A DNA stretch of 64,000 nucleotides from Vreelandella rituensis (GCF_003336665.1 NZ_QPIJ01000006.1:1-64000); one strand, 5' to 3'. Shown: positions 16,892-25,851, counted from the first letter of the stretch. The notes: generated from the sequence alone by a model not told the origin. Made by a program: numbers and translations.

Positions 16892-18316
16892 TCATTCATC
16901 CGCCAAGGCGGGCAATAACGTCTTGAGCTTACGGGTCAGCGTATTGCGCCCCCAGCCCAGTAGCTCGGCTGCTTCCCCTTTGCGCCCCCCGGTATGCTTG
17001 AGTGCGGTTTCGATCAGAATACGTTCGAAATCCGGCACCGCTTCTTCCAATAGATGCGTATGGCCTTCGGCCAGGGCATGGTCGGCCCATTCTCGAAAAG
17101 CATTGCGCCAGTCACCTTGAACCCCTTCGCTATGGTTTGAGGCGCGTAGCTCCGGCGGCAGGTCTTCCACCAGCACTTCTCGTCCGGAGGCCATTACCGT
17201 GAGCCAACGGCAGGTGTTTTCCAGCTGGCGTACGTTTCCCGGCCAGGGCAACCGGGTGAGATGCGCCTCGGCATCCGCAGTCAGCACCTTGACCTCGGTG
17301 GAAAGCTCGGTGGCGGCTTCCGCCAGAAAATGCCGCGTGAGACGCGGTATATCCTCGCGGCGCTCCGCCAACTTGGGCAGGTGAATACGAATGACGTTAA
17401 GCCGATGGAAGAGGTCTTCACGAAAGCGGCCTTCATTGACCAGGGTTTCCAGGTTCTGGTGAGTGGCGGCAATGATGCGCACGTCCACCTTGACCGAGAT
17501 ATGCCCGCCCACCCGATAGAATTCGCCGTCAGCCAGTACACGTAGCAAGCGGGTTTGCGTCTCCGCCGGCATATCGCCGATCTCATCCAGAAACAAGGTG
17601 CCGCCATTGGCCTGCTCGAACCGCCCCTGGCGCTGGGCGGTGGCCCCGGTGAAGGCCCCCTTTTCGTGCCCGAACAGCTCGGATTCGATCAGGTCACGCG
17701 GAATCGCCGCCATGTTCAGGGCAATGAACGGCTTGCCGGCCCGCGGGCTATGCTGGTGCAGTGCCTGAGCCACGCGCTCCTTGCCGGTACCCGATTCACC
17801 GTTGATCAAGACGGTAATATGCGAATGCGACAGCCGCCCGATGGCACGAAAGACTTCCTGCATGGCCGGTGCTTCGCCGATGATTTCGGTATTCAAGCCT
17901 TCCGGTACCGTAATCGGACGCCGGCGTTCGCGGGCATGAGCCACCGCCCGGCGTACCAGTGCCAAGGCTTCGTCGACATCGAACGGTTTGGGCAGGTACT
18001 CAAAGGCACCGCCTTGATAGGAGGCCACGGCGCTGTCCAGGTCCGAGTGAGCCGTCATCACGATGACCGGCAGATCCGGATGCGCTTGGCGCAGGCGGGC
18101 CATCAAGCCCAGGCCATCGATGCCCGGCATGCGAATGTCAGTGACCAGCACATCCGGCGGATCCTCGATCAACCGCGTCAGGGAGGTGTCCGCCCGCGCA
18201 ATGCATTCCACCTCAAGGTCCGGTTGCGCCAAGGCGCGCTCCAGCACCCAGCGAATAGCACGATCATCGTCCACGATCACTACCCGGGCTACATCAGTGC
18301 CTGCCACCTCAGTCAT
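16892..18316 (-). CDS. ntrC: Nitrogen regulator NtrC (GlnG), sigma-54 activator
   Basis: A 474-residue response regulator. The receiver domain carries VVIVDDD and the phospho-Asp in VLVTDIRMPG (about residue 59). The AAA+ domain has Walker A GESGTGKE, the sigma-54 loop GAFTGA and Walker B GTLFLDEIGD. A Fis-type HTH ends the protein (GGRKGEAAELLGWGRNTLTRKLKTL). It activates glnA and other nitrogen genes at low nitrogen. The start overlaps the ntrB stop by 8 bases, so the pair is coupled. A candidate target promoter is at 21327. Confidence 0.96.
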   Translation of the reverse strand: MTEVAGTDVARVVIVDDDRAIRWVLERALAQPDLEVECIARADTSLTRLIEDPPDVLVTDIRMPGIDGLGLMARLRQAHPDLPVIVMTAHSDLDSAVASYQGGAFEYLPKPFDVDEALALVRRAVAHARERRRPITVPEGLNTEIIGEAPAMQEVFRAIGRLSHSHITVLINGESGTGKERVAQALHQHSPRAGKPFIALNMAAIPRDLIESELFGHEKGAFTGATAQRQGRFEQANGGTLFLDEIGDMPAETQTRLLRVLADGEFYRVGGHISVKVDVRIIAATHQNLETLVNEGRFREDLFHRLNVIRIHLPKLAERREDIPRLTRHFLAEAATELSTEVKVLTADAEAHLTRLPWPGNVRQLENTCRWLTVMASGREVLVEDLPPELRASNHSEGVQGDWRNAFREWADHALAEGHTHLLEEAVPDFERILIETALKHTGGRKGEAAELLGWGRNTLTRKLKTLLPALADE

Positions 18317-19418
18317 GGTGCTTCTCCAACGGAATCAATAAACGAAATTCGGTATGCCCGGGATGCGACTCGCATTCGATCAACCCCTGATGTTGATGCA
18401 GAATGGATTGAGCGATGGAAAGCCCCAGCCCGCTGCCTTCGGCGCGCCCCGAGACCATGGGATAGAAAAGCGTCTCTCGCAGGCTTTCCGGTACCCCGGG
18501 GCCGTTATCGACCACCCCCACTTCACAGACTAGCCGATGGCGTTCGGCCCCCAGGGTGAACTGGCGCCGAGCACGGGTACGCAGCGTCAGCTCGGGAGCG
18601 GTCATTTCGGCATCGGTCATCGCTTGAACGGCGTTCCGTGCCACATTCAGCAACGCCTGGATCATCTGCGATTCATCGCCGGAAAGATCCGGCAGGCTGG
18701 GGTCATAGTCGCGACGGATATCTACTTTCGGGTATTCGGCGTGCAGCAGCGAACGCACCCGCTCAAGCACCTTGTGAATATTGAGGGGGCTGTGCTTGAT
18801 CACGTAAGTAGGCCCGAGCATCGAATCCACCAGATCCCGTAGCCGGTCGACTTCTTCCACGATGATGTGGGTGTATTCACGCAATCCCGGCTCGTGCAGG
18901 TCGCGCTCGAGCAGTTGCGCCGCCCCACGAATTCCCCCCAGGGGATTCTTGACCTCGTGAGCCAGCCCTCGCGCCAGCACCTTGATCGTTTCCTGGCGGG
19001 TCATCAGCGCTTCTTCACGGGAAATCTGCATCAAGCGATCGCGTGGCTCGAGCTCGAGCAACAATTCATCTTCCGATAAGGGCGTCACCGTATAATCGAC
19101 GGTCAACGGCTCGCCATTGAGTGGCCGCAGCCGTGCTTCACGCTGGGTGAAGGGGTGGAAGGCATCACGTGCCTTGGCCAGCACCGTATCGATGCTGTCG
19201 TCGTTGCCCAGCAACGTGTCCAGGCTGAAACCCGAAACGCGGCTCAAGCTCACCGCCAGCAAGGCTTCAGCCGCCGGGTTCATCCAGCGAACCTGCAGTT
19301 TGCCGTCAAGCAGCAACACCGCCGTGGTCAGGTGATCCAGCAAGCGTTTGTACATATCACTCGCGCCAAGCAGTGTCGGCTGAGACGTGCCGGGGGAAGT
19401 GTCCCCATGGTGAGTCAT
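18309..19418 (-). CDS. ntrB: Nitrogen sensor histidine kinase/phosphatase NtrB (GlnL)
   Basis: A 369-residue cytosolic kinase. It has an N-terminal PAS domain (LLLDGKLQVRWMNPAAEALL), an H-box with the phospho-His in GLAHEVKNPLGGIRGAAQLL, an N box NVARNAVQAM, and G boxes VDNGPGVPE and GSGLGLSIAQ. It phosphorylates NtrC when nitrogen is low and dephosphorylates it when bound by PII. There are no membrane segments, as expected. The 305 bases between its start and the glnA stop hold the 21-bp repeat array and the glnA terminator. Confidence 0.95.
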   Translation of the reverse strand: MTHHGDTSPGTSQPTLLGASDMYKRLLDHLTTAVLLLDGKLQVRWMNPAAEALLAVSLSRVSGFSLDTLLGNDDSIDTVLAKARDAFHPFTQREARLRPLNGEPLTVDYTVTPLSEDELLLELEPRDRLMQISREEALMTRQETIKVLARGLAHEVKNPLGGIRGAAQLLERDLHEPGLREYTHIIVEEVDRLRDLVDSMLGPTYVIKHSPLNIHKVLERVRSLLHAEYPKVDIRRDYDPSLPDLSGDESQMIQALLNVARNAVQAMTDAEMTAPELTLRTRARRQFTLGAERHRLVCEVGVVDNGPGVPESLRETLFYPMVSGRAEGSGLGLSIAQSILHQHQGLIECESHPGHTEFRLLIPLEKHHD

Positions 19419-19549
19419 GGCAATACCGTTCGGTTAACGAGAAATAAGCCGATGCCAAACCGGCAACGGATGTCCTGATAATAGAGATCCTGACAATAAG
19501 ACTGCAAAAAATACGCCAACTAAACTGTAGGCCACGGGCTGAGCACTGT

Positions 19550-19613
19550 TTTGTTTAAACAAAAGACCTAATTTGTTTAAACGACGGGCCTATTTATTTA
19601 AACGACGGGCCAT
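19550..19613. repeat. Three 21-bp direct repeats upstream of ntrB
   Basis: Units at 19550-19570, 19572-19592 and 19593-19613 share TTTgTTTAAACgacgggccta. The last two are nearly identical; the first diverges after TTTAAAC. The period of 21-22 bp is two helical turns, so bound proteins would line up on one face. They lie about 130-195 bases upstream of the ntrB start. The factor is unknown. Confidence 0.55.
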
Positions 19614-19673
19614 ATTGGCCACTGAAGCAATCCACTCCGCTGAGCCCTCGCACCATAACAGTGCATCCTAACG

Positions 19674-19699
19674 AAAAGACCCTGCCGAAGCAGGGTCTT
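19674..19699 (-). terminator. glnA terminator
   Basis: On the minus strand, AAGACCCTGC, a TTCG loop and GCAGGGTCTT are followed by TTTT. It begins about 25 bases after the glnA stop and separates glnA from ntrBC. Confidence 0.92.
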
Positions 19700-19724
19700 G
19701 AAACAGCAGCGATAGCGATAAAAA

Positions 19725-21131
19725 TTAGCAGCTGTAGTACATGTCGAACTCGAGCGGGTGTGTCGCCATGCGCAGGCGTTCCACATCCTCGGTCAGAAGC
19801 TCGATGTAGGCATCGATCATGTCATCGGTGAACACACCGCCTTCGGTCAAGAAGGCACGGTCGGCGTCCAGCGCTTCCAGCGCCTGATCCAGGCTCGAGG
19901 CCACGGTCGGCACCTTCTTGCCTTCTTCCGGGGGCAGGTCATAAAGATTCTTGTCCATGGCATCGCCAGGATGAATCTTGTTCTTGATGCCGTCGATACC
20001 CGCCATCAGCAGAGCCGCAAACGCCAGGTAAGGGTTGGCGGTCGGGTCGGGGAAGCGCGTTTCGACGCGCTTCCCCTTGGGGCTTGCCGTGTACGGAATG
20101 CGAATTGACGCAGAGCGGTTACGCGCACTGTAAGCCAGCATGACCGGTGCTTCAAAACCCGCCACCAGACGCTTGTAGGAGTTGGTGGAGGCGTTGGTAA
20201 AGGCGTTCAAGGCACGGGCGTGCTTGATGACACCACCAATATAATACAGCGCCATTTCGGAGAGGCCCGCGTACTCATCACCGGCGAACTGGTTCACGCC
20301 ATCTTTCCAGAACGACTGGTGAACGTGCATACCGGAACCGTTGTCACCCACCAGCGGCTTGGGCATGAAGGTAGCGGTCTTGCCGTAGGCGTGTGCCACG
20401 TTGTGGATCACATACTTCATTTCCTGAACTTCGTCGGCCTTCTTCACCAAGGTGTTGAACTTGACACCGATTTCGTTCTGGCCGGCGTTGGACACTTCGT
20501 GGTGATGCACTTCCACCGTCTGACCAATGGCTTCCAGGGTGTTACACATGGCGCCGCGCAGGTCATGGAAGCTATCCACGGGCGGAACCGGGAAGTAGCC
20601 GCCTTTAAGGCGCGGGCGGTGGCCGAGGTTGCCGCCTTCGATAGTGCGATCCGTCGACCAGGCACCTTCTTCAGAGGTGATCTTGTACATGGAGCCTTCG
20701 ATATCGGACTTCCAATGCACCTCATCGAAGATGAAGAACTCAGGCTCCGGGCCGAAAAAGGCGGTGTCGCCCATACCGGTAGACTGCAGGTAAGCTTCAG
20801 CACGCTTGGCGATGGAACGCGGGTCGCGCTCGTAGCCCTGCATGGTGGTCGGCTCGATGATGTCGCAGCGCAGCACCAGGGTCGCATCTTCGGTGAAGGG
20901 GTCGAGGAAGGCAGTACCATCTTCCGGACGCAGAATCATGTCCGACTCATTGATACCCTTCCAGCCGGAGATGGAAGACCCATCAAACATCTGGCCGTTC
21001 TCGAAAAACTCTTCATCCACATCGCGAGCGGGGATCGTTACGTGCTGTTCCTTACCGCGTGTGTCGGTAAAACGCAGATCTACCCACTTGATCTCATTTT
21101 CTTCAATTAGCGCGAGGGTCTTGGCTGACAT
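19725..21131 (-). CDS. glnA: Glutamine synthetase type I
   Basis: A 468-residue dodecameric GSI, which makes glutamine from glutamate, ammonia and ATP. I chose the ATG at 21131 ([20 protein letters not shown]), which follows GGAGAA, over the upstream start at 21164. Visible motifs are DGSSISGW, the [12 protein letters not shown] metal site, [10 protein letters not shown], the [11 protein letters not shown] substrate/ammonia region, and the adenylylation Tyr region [10 protein letters not shown]. The adenylylation site implies GlnE control as well as NtrC transcriptional control. The gene is monocistronic, with its own terminator and a sigma-54 promoter. Confidence 0.97.
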   Translation of the reverse strand: MSAKTLALIEENEIKWVDLRFTDTRGKEQHVTIPARDVDEEFFENGQMFDGSSISGWKGINESDMILRPEDGTAFLDPFTEDATLVLRCDIIEPTTMQGYERDPRSIAKRAEAYLQSTGMGDTAFFGPEPEFFIFDEVHWKSDIEGSMYKITSEEGAWSTDRTIEGGNLGHRPRLKGGYFPVPPVDSFHDLRGAMCNTLEAIGQTVEVHHHEVSNAGQNEIGVKFNTLVKKADEVQEMKYVIHNVAHAYGKTATFMPKPLVGDNGSGMHVHQSFWKDGVNQFAGDEYAGLSEMALYYIGGVIKHARALNAFTNASTNSYKRLVAGFEAPVMLAYSARNRSASIRIPYTASPKGKRVETRFPDPTANPYLAFAALLMAGIDGIKNKIHPGDAMDKNLYDLPPEEGKKVPTVASSLDQALEALDADRAFLTEGGVFTDDMIDAYIELLTEDVERLRMATHPLEFDMYYSC

Positions 21132-21326
21132 AGTGTTCTCCGGTATGAGCGTGGCTTTCAGCAAATCAACTCGTTGAATCGGTATCGTTCAATCTCACCG
21201 CAGCGTCTGCGCAATCTTGCCAGGAAACTATCAGTGATTAGAAATCGACGGCAATTAGAAATCGGCCCTTGTTTTAGCACGCCACAAGTCACTTGACTAT
21301 GAGCGCTGAGCGGCTGCCTTTAGTAA

Positions 21327-21342
21327 TGCACGGTTCGTGCCA
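21327..21342 (-). promoter_or_regulatory. Sigma-54 promoter of glnA
   Basis: The minus strand reads TGGCACGAACCGTGCA: a consensus -24 box TGGCACG and a -12 box GTGCA with GG-N10-GC spacing. Transcription would start near 21315, leaving a leader of about 185 bases before the ATG at 21131. The rest of the 21132-21650 gap is AT-rich regulatory DNA with no gene. Confidence 0.8.
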
Positions 21343-21505
21343 AAAATGCACCAATGCCGTCTAAAGCAATTTTAAATAAATGATTTTAAAGCATTTAAAC
21401 AAATAAAACAGTCATTTTTACCACGCTTTCCGCCCTCTTTTAGCGCATTTAATTCCCTCATCTTTTCCTATCAATGCACCAAAAGATCTCAGCAATAACT
21501 CATGC

Positions 21506-21522
21506 TGCACCAAAACAGTGCC
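21506..21522. promoter_or_regulatory. NtrC-type enhancer site upstream of glnA
   Basis: TGCACCAAAACAGTGCC has GCAC-N7-GTGC symmetry, as in the NtrC consensus TGCAC-N7-GTGCA. It lies about 190 bases upstream of the sigma-54 start. A half site TGCACCAAAAG at 21475 could form a second, weaker site, giving the usual tandem enhancer. Confidence 0.65.
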
Positions 21523-21650
21523 GAATAAAAAACTCTCGATGATGACAAACCCGGGAAAACTTTAACTTGATACTCAAATAAACCAAATACTACAATTGAT
21601 TACGCTAGAGCGTATCTGCGCCCAAGCCTTCCCATATGGAGTCAGCCACA

Positions 21651-22256
21651 ATGGGTTCCCTATGTTTTATCGCCGATGCCCTAGTGACTGGCGCCATGCT
21701 TCCTCGTCATCTAGGGGCGTTGCACGCAGTAGGGCTCGAGAGCCCTCACGTGCAGCTTTTGGTGACGTCCTCGCAGCCCGACCCGCGACTTTCACTACTG
21801 GAAAGCCGCTATCAGGCACGGTGCTTGCTTATGCCTGAGTTTACCCTGGGCGGACGCTTGAACCACGCCGCCCTGAGCAGCCAGGCCGACTGGTTTGTAT
21901 TTGCTTGCCAGCCAAGCTGCCCCACCTCGGCTGCCTGGCCGAAAATCATTTCCCGGCTGAACACCCATAAACTGGATGTGTTGATGATCGGCATGCCTCA
22001 CCTGGACCTGTTTGAACGATTACTGCAACGTTTTTTCAACAAGACCCTTTTGCTCCCCCCCTACTTTGCCGTCACTCGCAGTTGGCTGGAGAAAATCGGT
22101 GGTTTTGATCCGGAGCTGGACCACGACGCTCTCCACGATTTACTTCAACGTCTACAAACCTGCCCCACGCGCATTCAGAGCATTAACGTACCTCTCAAAG
22201 CGCCCTTGCACTTTCATCCACCCGGCCACACGCCTTCTTCGCCACGACCGCCCTGA
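21651..22256 (+). CDS. Glycosyltransferase-like protein of unclear function, 201 aa
   Basis: From the ATG at 21651 (GGAG nine bases upstream), the product begins MGSLCFIADALVTGAMLPRH. It resembles a small family-2 glycosyltransferase-like fold: an N-terminal Rossmann-like part, a DWFVFACQPSCP region where DxD would be, and VTRSWLEKIGGFDPELDHDA, which is like the acceptor-side GGFDExL motif. A clear DxD metal motif is missing, so catalytic activity is doubtful. The last codons run into a terminator hairpin. Confidence 0.5.
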   Translation: MGSLCFIADALVTGAMLPRHLGALHAVGLESPHVQLLVTSSQPDPRLSLLESRYQARCLLMPEFTLGGRLNHAALSSQADWFVFACQPSCPTSAAWPKIISRLNTHKLDVLMIGMPHLDLFERLLQRFFNKTLLLPPYFAVTRSWLEKIGGFDPELDHDALHDLLQRLQTCPTRIQSINVPLKAPLHFHPPGHTPSSPRPP

Positions 22257-22271
22257 CCGGCGGTCTTTTTT
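22246..22271 (+). terminator. Rho-independent terminator overlapping a stop codon
   Basis: GACCGCC (22246-22252) and GGCGGTC (22259-22265) are followed by six T residues. The upstream stem is formed by the final codons of the glycosyltransferase-like gene. Confidence 0.9.
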
Positions 22272-22411
22272 GTGTTGTTTGGGCGCTCTTTATGGCGTGA
22301 ACTGCAAATCATCCTCATAGCTATGGGTTTTTTTGCTTGATGACCAGCAAGGCCGGTGCGTTTAAACTGAATACGCATAAGGTGAGTCAACAGCTTGGGA
22401 GGCAAAGCAAC

Positions 22412-22836
22412 ATGGCGATTCATTACAAGCAGGATACCTATGCTTTGGCGCTTGAGCAGGCTGGGCTTTTGCGGGCCGGAAAGCTGCAACAACTGGATAT
22501 TGAGCATCTCGCGGAGGAAATTGAAAGCGTAGGGAAAAGTGAGCGACGCGCCTTGGTTAGCCAACTGGCCAGCTTGCTGGCACACCTGCTGAAATGGGAT
22601 CACCAGCCCGAGAGGCGCTCGCGCAGTTGGCGGCTGACCATTCAGGATGCCCAAACCAAAGCCAACCGGTTGTTGAAAGACAGCCCAGCCTGAAAGCATC
22701 TCTGCCGGAGCTGATGGACGAGGCTTATGACGATGCGCGCCGCGCGGCGGCAATCGAGATAGACTGGGAACCTCAGGATTTTCCCGAGCAGTGCCTGTAT
22801 AGCTTTAAAGATGCCATGAGCTTACAGCCCGGCTAA
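22412..22836 (+). pseudogene. DUF29 family protein, frameshifted
   Basis: The ATG at 22412 (after GGGAGG) starts MAIHYKQDTYALALEQAGLL, a typical DUF29 N terminus. The frame ends early at 22693. A second frame continues the family sequence as PSLKASLPELMDEAYDDARR to 22836. One missing base in the AGCCCAGCC stretch near 22685-22690 accounts for the break: restoring a C joins KDSP to SLKASLPEL. DUF29 proteins are small, helical and without known function, and are often near mobile or toxin-like loci. It is either a recent pseudogene or a sequencing error. Confidence 0.7.
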
Positions 22837-22983
22837 TACTAGTCTCCTTATATGGCCTACTCACTAAGGCTAGGACCATCTAACCACTCAGTTTTCTTAA
22901 TTACTACTGACGCACATCAACCAACCCTTGCACTCTATGCCCGTTCATCGTGGCGCGATAAAATAGCGGGGTTTGGATCGCTC

Positions 22984-23006
22984 CAAATGTTATGTTATAA
23001 CCTACT
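22984..23006. promoter_or_regulatory. Zur box of the znu operon
   Basis: The core GTTATGTTATAAC (22989-23001) in the context AAATGTTATGTTATAACCT fits the gammaproteobacterial Zur palindrome. A -35-like TTGGAT lies 16 bases before TTATAA, so the box would cover the -10 region, as expected for zinc-dependent repression of znuCBA. The preceding stretch, 22837-22983, shows no gene. Confidence 0.75.
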
Positions 23007-23029
23007 CCCCCTGAACGAGGATGCTTCCC

Positions 23030-23179
23030 ATGGCTCACCGTGCCCACCGACACCGGGAGGAAGGCCCTTGCCATTTTTCCTTGATGTCGTTGTCTGCCAC
23101 GCGCCGCCTGATGTTAGCGCTGATCCCCTTGGCCATGCTGTGGTTGCTGGTGGGCTGGGCTAACGGATGGTGGCCGTGA
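23030..23179 (+). CDS. Small single-pass membrane protein coupled to znuC, 49 aa
   Basis: An ATG at 23030 opens a 49-codon frame. It has a His/Arg-rich N terminus (MAHRAHRHREEGPCHFS) and one hydrophobic helix (LMLALIPLAMLWLLVGWANG). It ends in TGA, whose A is the A of the znuC ATG at 23179, so translation would be coupled. It lies just downstream of the Zur box, which suggests it is the first gene of the zinc operon. The His-rich tail could touch zinc. No clear Shine-Dalgarno beyond GAGG at 23017, so confidence is moderate. Confidence 0.5.
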   Translation: MAHRAHRHREEGPCHFSLMSLSATRRLMLALIPLAMLWLLVGWANGWWP

Positions 23180-23925
23180 TGCAAGCAAACAACTCACGTC
23201 TACGGCTGCACGACCTTCAGCTGGCACAGAGCGGGCGAATGGTGATCGAGCATCTGGACGGTCGCTTTCTGGATGGCGCGATCACCGCCTTGATCGGGGC
23301 CAATGGGGCGGGCAAGAGCACCTTGATTCAAGCCATCATGGGTGAGCTTCGCCCCGTGGGGGGCAAGGTAATATGCGACGTTCCCAAGGAGCGGCGCGCC
23401 TGGCTGCCGCAGCAACTGGCGCTGGACCTGACCTTCCCCATGAGCGTGGAAGAGCTGATCATGACCGGCACCTGGCCCAGCCACGGCGCATTGAAGGGTT
23501 ACTGCGCGGCACATTACCGCCAGGGTCGCGAGATCATGGCGCGGCTGGGCATTTCCCACCTGGCTCACCGGCCGTTGGGTGAGCTTTCCGGCGGCCAGCG
23601 CCAGCGGGCGCTGATCGGCCGTACCTTGATGCAAGGCGCCGAGCTTCTGTTGCTGGATGAGCCCTTCGCTAACGTGGATATCGAAACCGTGGATGTGTTG
23701 ATCGACGTCTTCCACGACATGGCCAAGGACGGTGCCACCCTGGTGGTGGTGCTGCACGACATGGAGCAGCTTTCACGCCTGGCCGATGAAGTATTGATGC
23801 TGGCGGGCGGGCACGGTCGCTGGGCATCACCCAAGGAAATTCTTGGCCGCTATGCCGGCCAACCCGCCAAGGCACCGCGCCTGCCTCTCACCTTCCCGGA
23901 TAGCATTCATGTTGGCTCTGCTTGA
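23179..23925 (+). CDS. znuC: Zinc ABC transporter ATPase ZnuC
   Basis: A 248-residue ATPase with Walker A GANGAGKST, signature LSGGQRQRALIGRTL and Walker B LLLLDEPFANVD. I chose the ATG at 23179 because it overlaps the stop of the small membrane ORF; the in-frame ATG at 23167 is an alternative. It energises ZnuB for high-affinity zinc import. Its 3' end overlaps the znuB start by 17 bases. Confidence 0.95.
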   Translation: MQANNSRLRLHDLQLAQSGRMVIEHLDGRFLDGAITALIGANGAGKSTLIQAIMGELRPVGGKVICDVPKERRAWLPQQLALDLTFPMSVEELIMTGTWPSHGALKGYCAAHYRQGREIMARLGISHLAHRPLGELSGGQRQRALIGRTLMQGAELLLLDEPFANVDIETVDVLIDVFHDMAKDGATLVVVLHDMEQLSRLADEVLMLAGGHGRWASPKEILGRYAGQPAKAPRLPLTFPDSIHVGSA

Positions 23926-24799
23926 TAGCTGGTTTATCAGCCCTTTCGAATACGGTTTCATGCGCCGGGCATTGGTGGCCAGCCTGGCGCTTTCCCTGGC
24001 GGCTCCGCCGCTGGGTGTCTTTCTGGTATTGCGCGGCATGAGCCTGATCGGCGATGCCATGGCTCACGCGATATTGCCCGGCATCGCCCTGGGTTTCTTG
24101 CTGGCGGGATTTTCGCTGCCGGTGATGAGCCTGGGCGGGGTCATGTTCGGCCTGTTGGTGGCGCTACTCGCCGGTAGTGTGTCGCAGATGACCGGCCAGC
24201 GTGAAGATTCCGCCATGGCCAGTTTTTTCATCATGTCGTTGGCGGCCGGGGTGATGTTGATCTCGCTCGGCGGCAGCAGTGTGGATCTGACGCATGTGCT
24301 GTTTGGTTCGATCCTGGCGGTCAATACCACCGCGCTGATCCTGATCGTGAGCATCAGTAGCTTGATCGTGGTGCTGATAGCTACCTTGTTTCGCGCCATG
24401 GTGGTGGAATGCCTCGACCCCTTGTTTCTACGCGGCCAGGGAATACGCGGCGGCGTGATACAGGGGGTATTCCTCGGCTTGGTGGTACTCAACCTGACCG
24501 CCGGTTTCCAGACGCTGGGCACCTTGATGGCGGTGGGTCTCATGATGCTGCCCGCCACCACCGCCCGTTTCTGGAGCAAGCGCCTGGAAGGGCTGATCGG
24601 CATTGCGGTGGTGTGGGCGATGCTCGCCAGCACCGGTGGGCTGTTGGTGTCGTATCACTTCAACCTGCCTTCCGGGCCGAGCATTATTCTGCTGGCGGGC
24701 ATCGGCTATATCGCTTCAGCCTTGGTGGGACGTCATCACAGCCTGGCCGCCAAGTTTCGTCGCCGTGTCATTCCGCTTGGCGCGGAAGACACCCATTAA
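23909..24799 (+). CDS. znuB: Zinc ABC transporter permease ZnuB
   Basis: A 296-residue integral membrane protein of the ABC-3 family with about eight helices. The start MLALLDSWFISPFEYGFMRR at 23909 matches the family N terminus. LRGMSLIGDAMAHAILPGIALG is the conserved segment that follows the second helix. Co-translated with znuC and followed by znuA. Confidence 0.95.
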   Translation: MLALLDSWFISPFEYGFMRRALVASLALSLAAPPLGVFLVLRGMSLIGDAMAHAILPGIALGFLLAGFSLPVMSLGGVMFGLLVALLAGSVSQMTGQREDSAMASFFIMSLAAGVMLISLGGSSVDLTHVLFGSILAVNTTALILIVSISSLIVVLIATLFRAMVVECLDPLFLRGQGIRGGVIQGVFLGLVVLNLTAGFQTLGTLMAVGLMMLPATTARFWSKRLEGLIGIAVVWAMLASTGGLLVSYHFNLPSGPSIILLAGIGYIASALVGRHHSLAAKFRRRVIPLGAEDTH

Positions 24800-24823
24800 G
24801 CTCATCCCTTTCAGGAGAAACAC

Positions 24824-25834
24824 ATGCTTTCCCTTTGCTCTTCACGCTGGCTGGTCGGTGTTTCCGCCATGCTTGCCCTGCCGGCGGCCATCGCGGCTGA
24901 ACGCGTCCAGGTAACCACCAGCTTCAGTATTCTTGCCGACATGGTGAAGAACGTAGGCGGCGAGCATGTCGAGGTGACATCGCTGGTCGGCCCGGATAGC
25001 GACACCCATGCGTATTCGCCCAGCCCCGGCGATGCCCGCGCACTCTCGGAAGCTGACCTGGTGGTCTTCAACGGCCTGCAGTTCGAAGGCTGGATGGAGA
25101 GGTTGATCGAAGCCAGCGATTACAGCGGCCCCCTGGTGACCGCGACGGCAGGTATCGATACAGCGGAGGCTGATGTTCACGACGACGACCAAGACGACCA
25201 CGGCCATGGCGGCCACGACGATCATGCCCATGGTGACGACGACCCTCACGCCTGGCAGGACCTGGCCTTGGGCAAAATCTACGTCACTAACATTCGGGAC
25301 GGGCTGGTCGAAGCCAGCCCCGAAAATGCCGACGTCTACCACGAGAATGCCGAGCGTTACATCAATCAACTGGAAGCCACCGATGAGGAAATTCGCCGCT
25401 TGATCGGTGAGATACCCGACTCGACAAGCGTGGTTACCGGGCACGACTCCTTCGGCTACTTCTCCTCTGCCTACGGCGTACGCTTCTTGTCACCGGCCGG
25501 GCTTTCCAGTGCCTCGGAAGCCAGCGCCACCAACATGGCACAGCTGATCGATGTGATTCGCGAGCAGAATGTGCAGGCGTTGTTTCACGAAAACATGACC
25601 AGTCCCTCCGTGCTCAATCAATTGGCCGAGGAAACCGGTCTGCCGGTTGCTGGCACGCTCTATACCGACGCCTTGACCAGCGAAGGAGAAGCCAGCACTT
25701 ATCTGGGCATGATGCGCCATAATGCCCAAATGCTTAATACTGCGCTGGCTGACCCGGATCACGACGATCACGACGATCACGACGATCACGACGATCACGA
25801 CGATCACGACGATCAGCATGGTCACAGCCACTGA
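24824..25834 (+). CDS. znuA: Zinc-binding periplasmic protein ZnuA with two His-rich tracts
   Basis: A 336-residue cluster A-I solute-binding protein with a signal peptide (LVGVSAMLALPAAIAAERVQ). Zinc ligands are seen in the DSDTHAYSPSPGDA loop, a following VTGHDSFGYFSSAYG segment and LFHENMTSP. A His/Asp loop (DDQDDHGHGGHDDHAHGDDD) lies near residue 120, as in ZnuA of other proteobacteria. The C terminus carries a second acidic His tract made of six 9-base repeats plus QHGHSH, which is unusual. Both could buffer zinc. A terminator follows. Confidence 0.95.
   Translation: MLSLCSSRWLVGVSAMLALPAAIAAERVQVTTSFSILADMVKNVGGEHVEVTSLVGPDSDTHAYSPSPGDARALSEADLVVFNGLQFEGWMERLIEASDYSGPLVTATAGIDTAEADVHDDDQDDHGHGGHDDHAHGDDDPHAWQDLALGKIYVTNIRDGLVEASPENADVYHENAERYINQLEATDEEIRRLIGEIPDSTSVVTGHDSFGYFSSAYGVRFLSPAGLSSASEASATNMAQLIDVIREQNVQALFHENMTSPSVLNQLAEETGLPVAGTLYTDALTSEGEASTYLGMMRHNAQMLNTALADPDHDDHDDHDDHDDHDDHDDQHGHSH
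25757..25810 (+). repeat. Six tandem 9-bp repeats in the 3' end of znuA
   Basis: GATCACGAC is repeated six times without interruption. It encodes D-H-D units at the ZnuA C terminus. Perfect identity at the DNA level suggests recent slippage and a tract whose length could vary between strains without shifting frame. Confidence 0.9.
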
Positions 25835-25851
25835 GCCAGTGACAAGCGTTA

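Noticed and set aside
21596-21838. A separate 80-codon frame inside the glycosyltransferase-like gene
   Set aside because: It is out of frame with the better supported gene at 21651-22256 and has no ribosome binding site.
25757-25815. Tandem repeats that might be read as a small CRISPR array
   Set aside because: The unit is 9 bp with no spacers, and it is in frame with znuA, so it is a coding tandem repeat.
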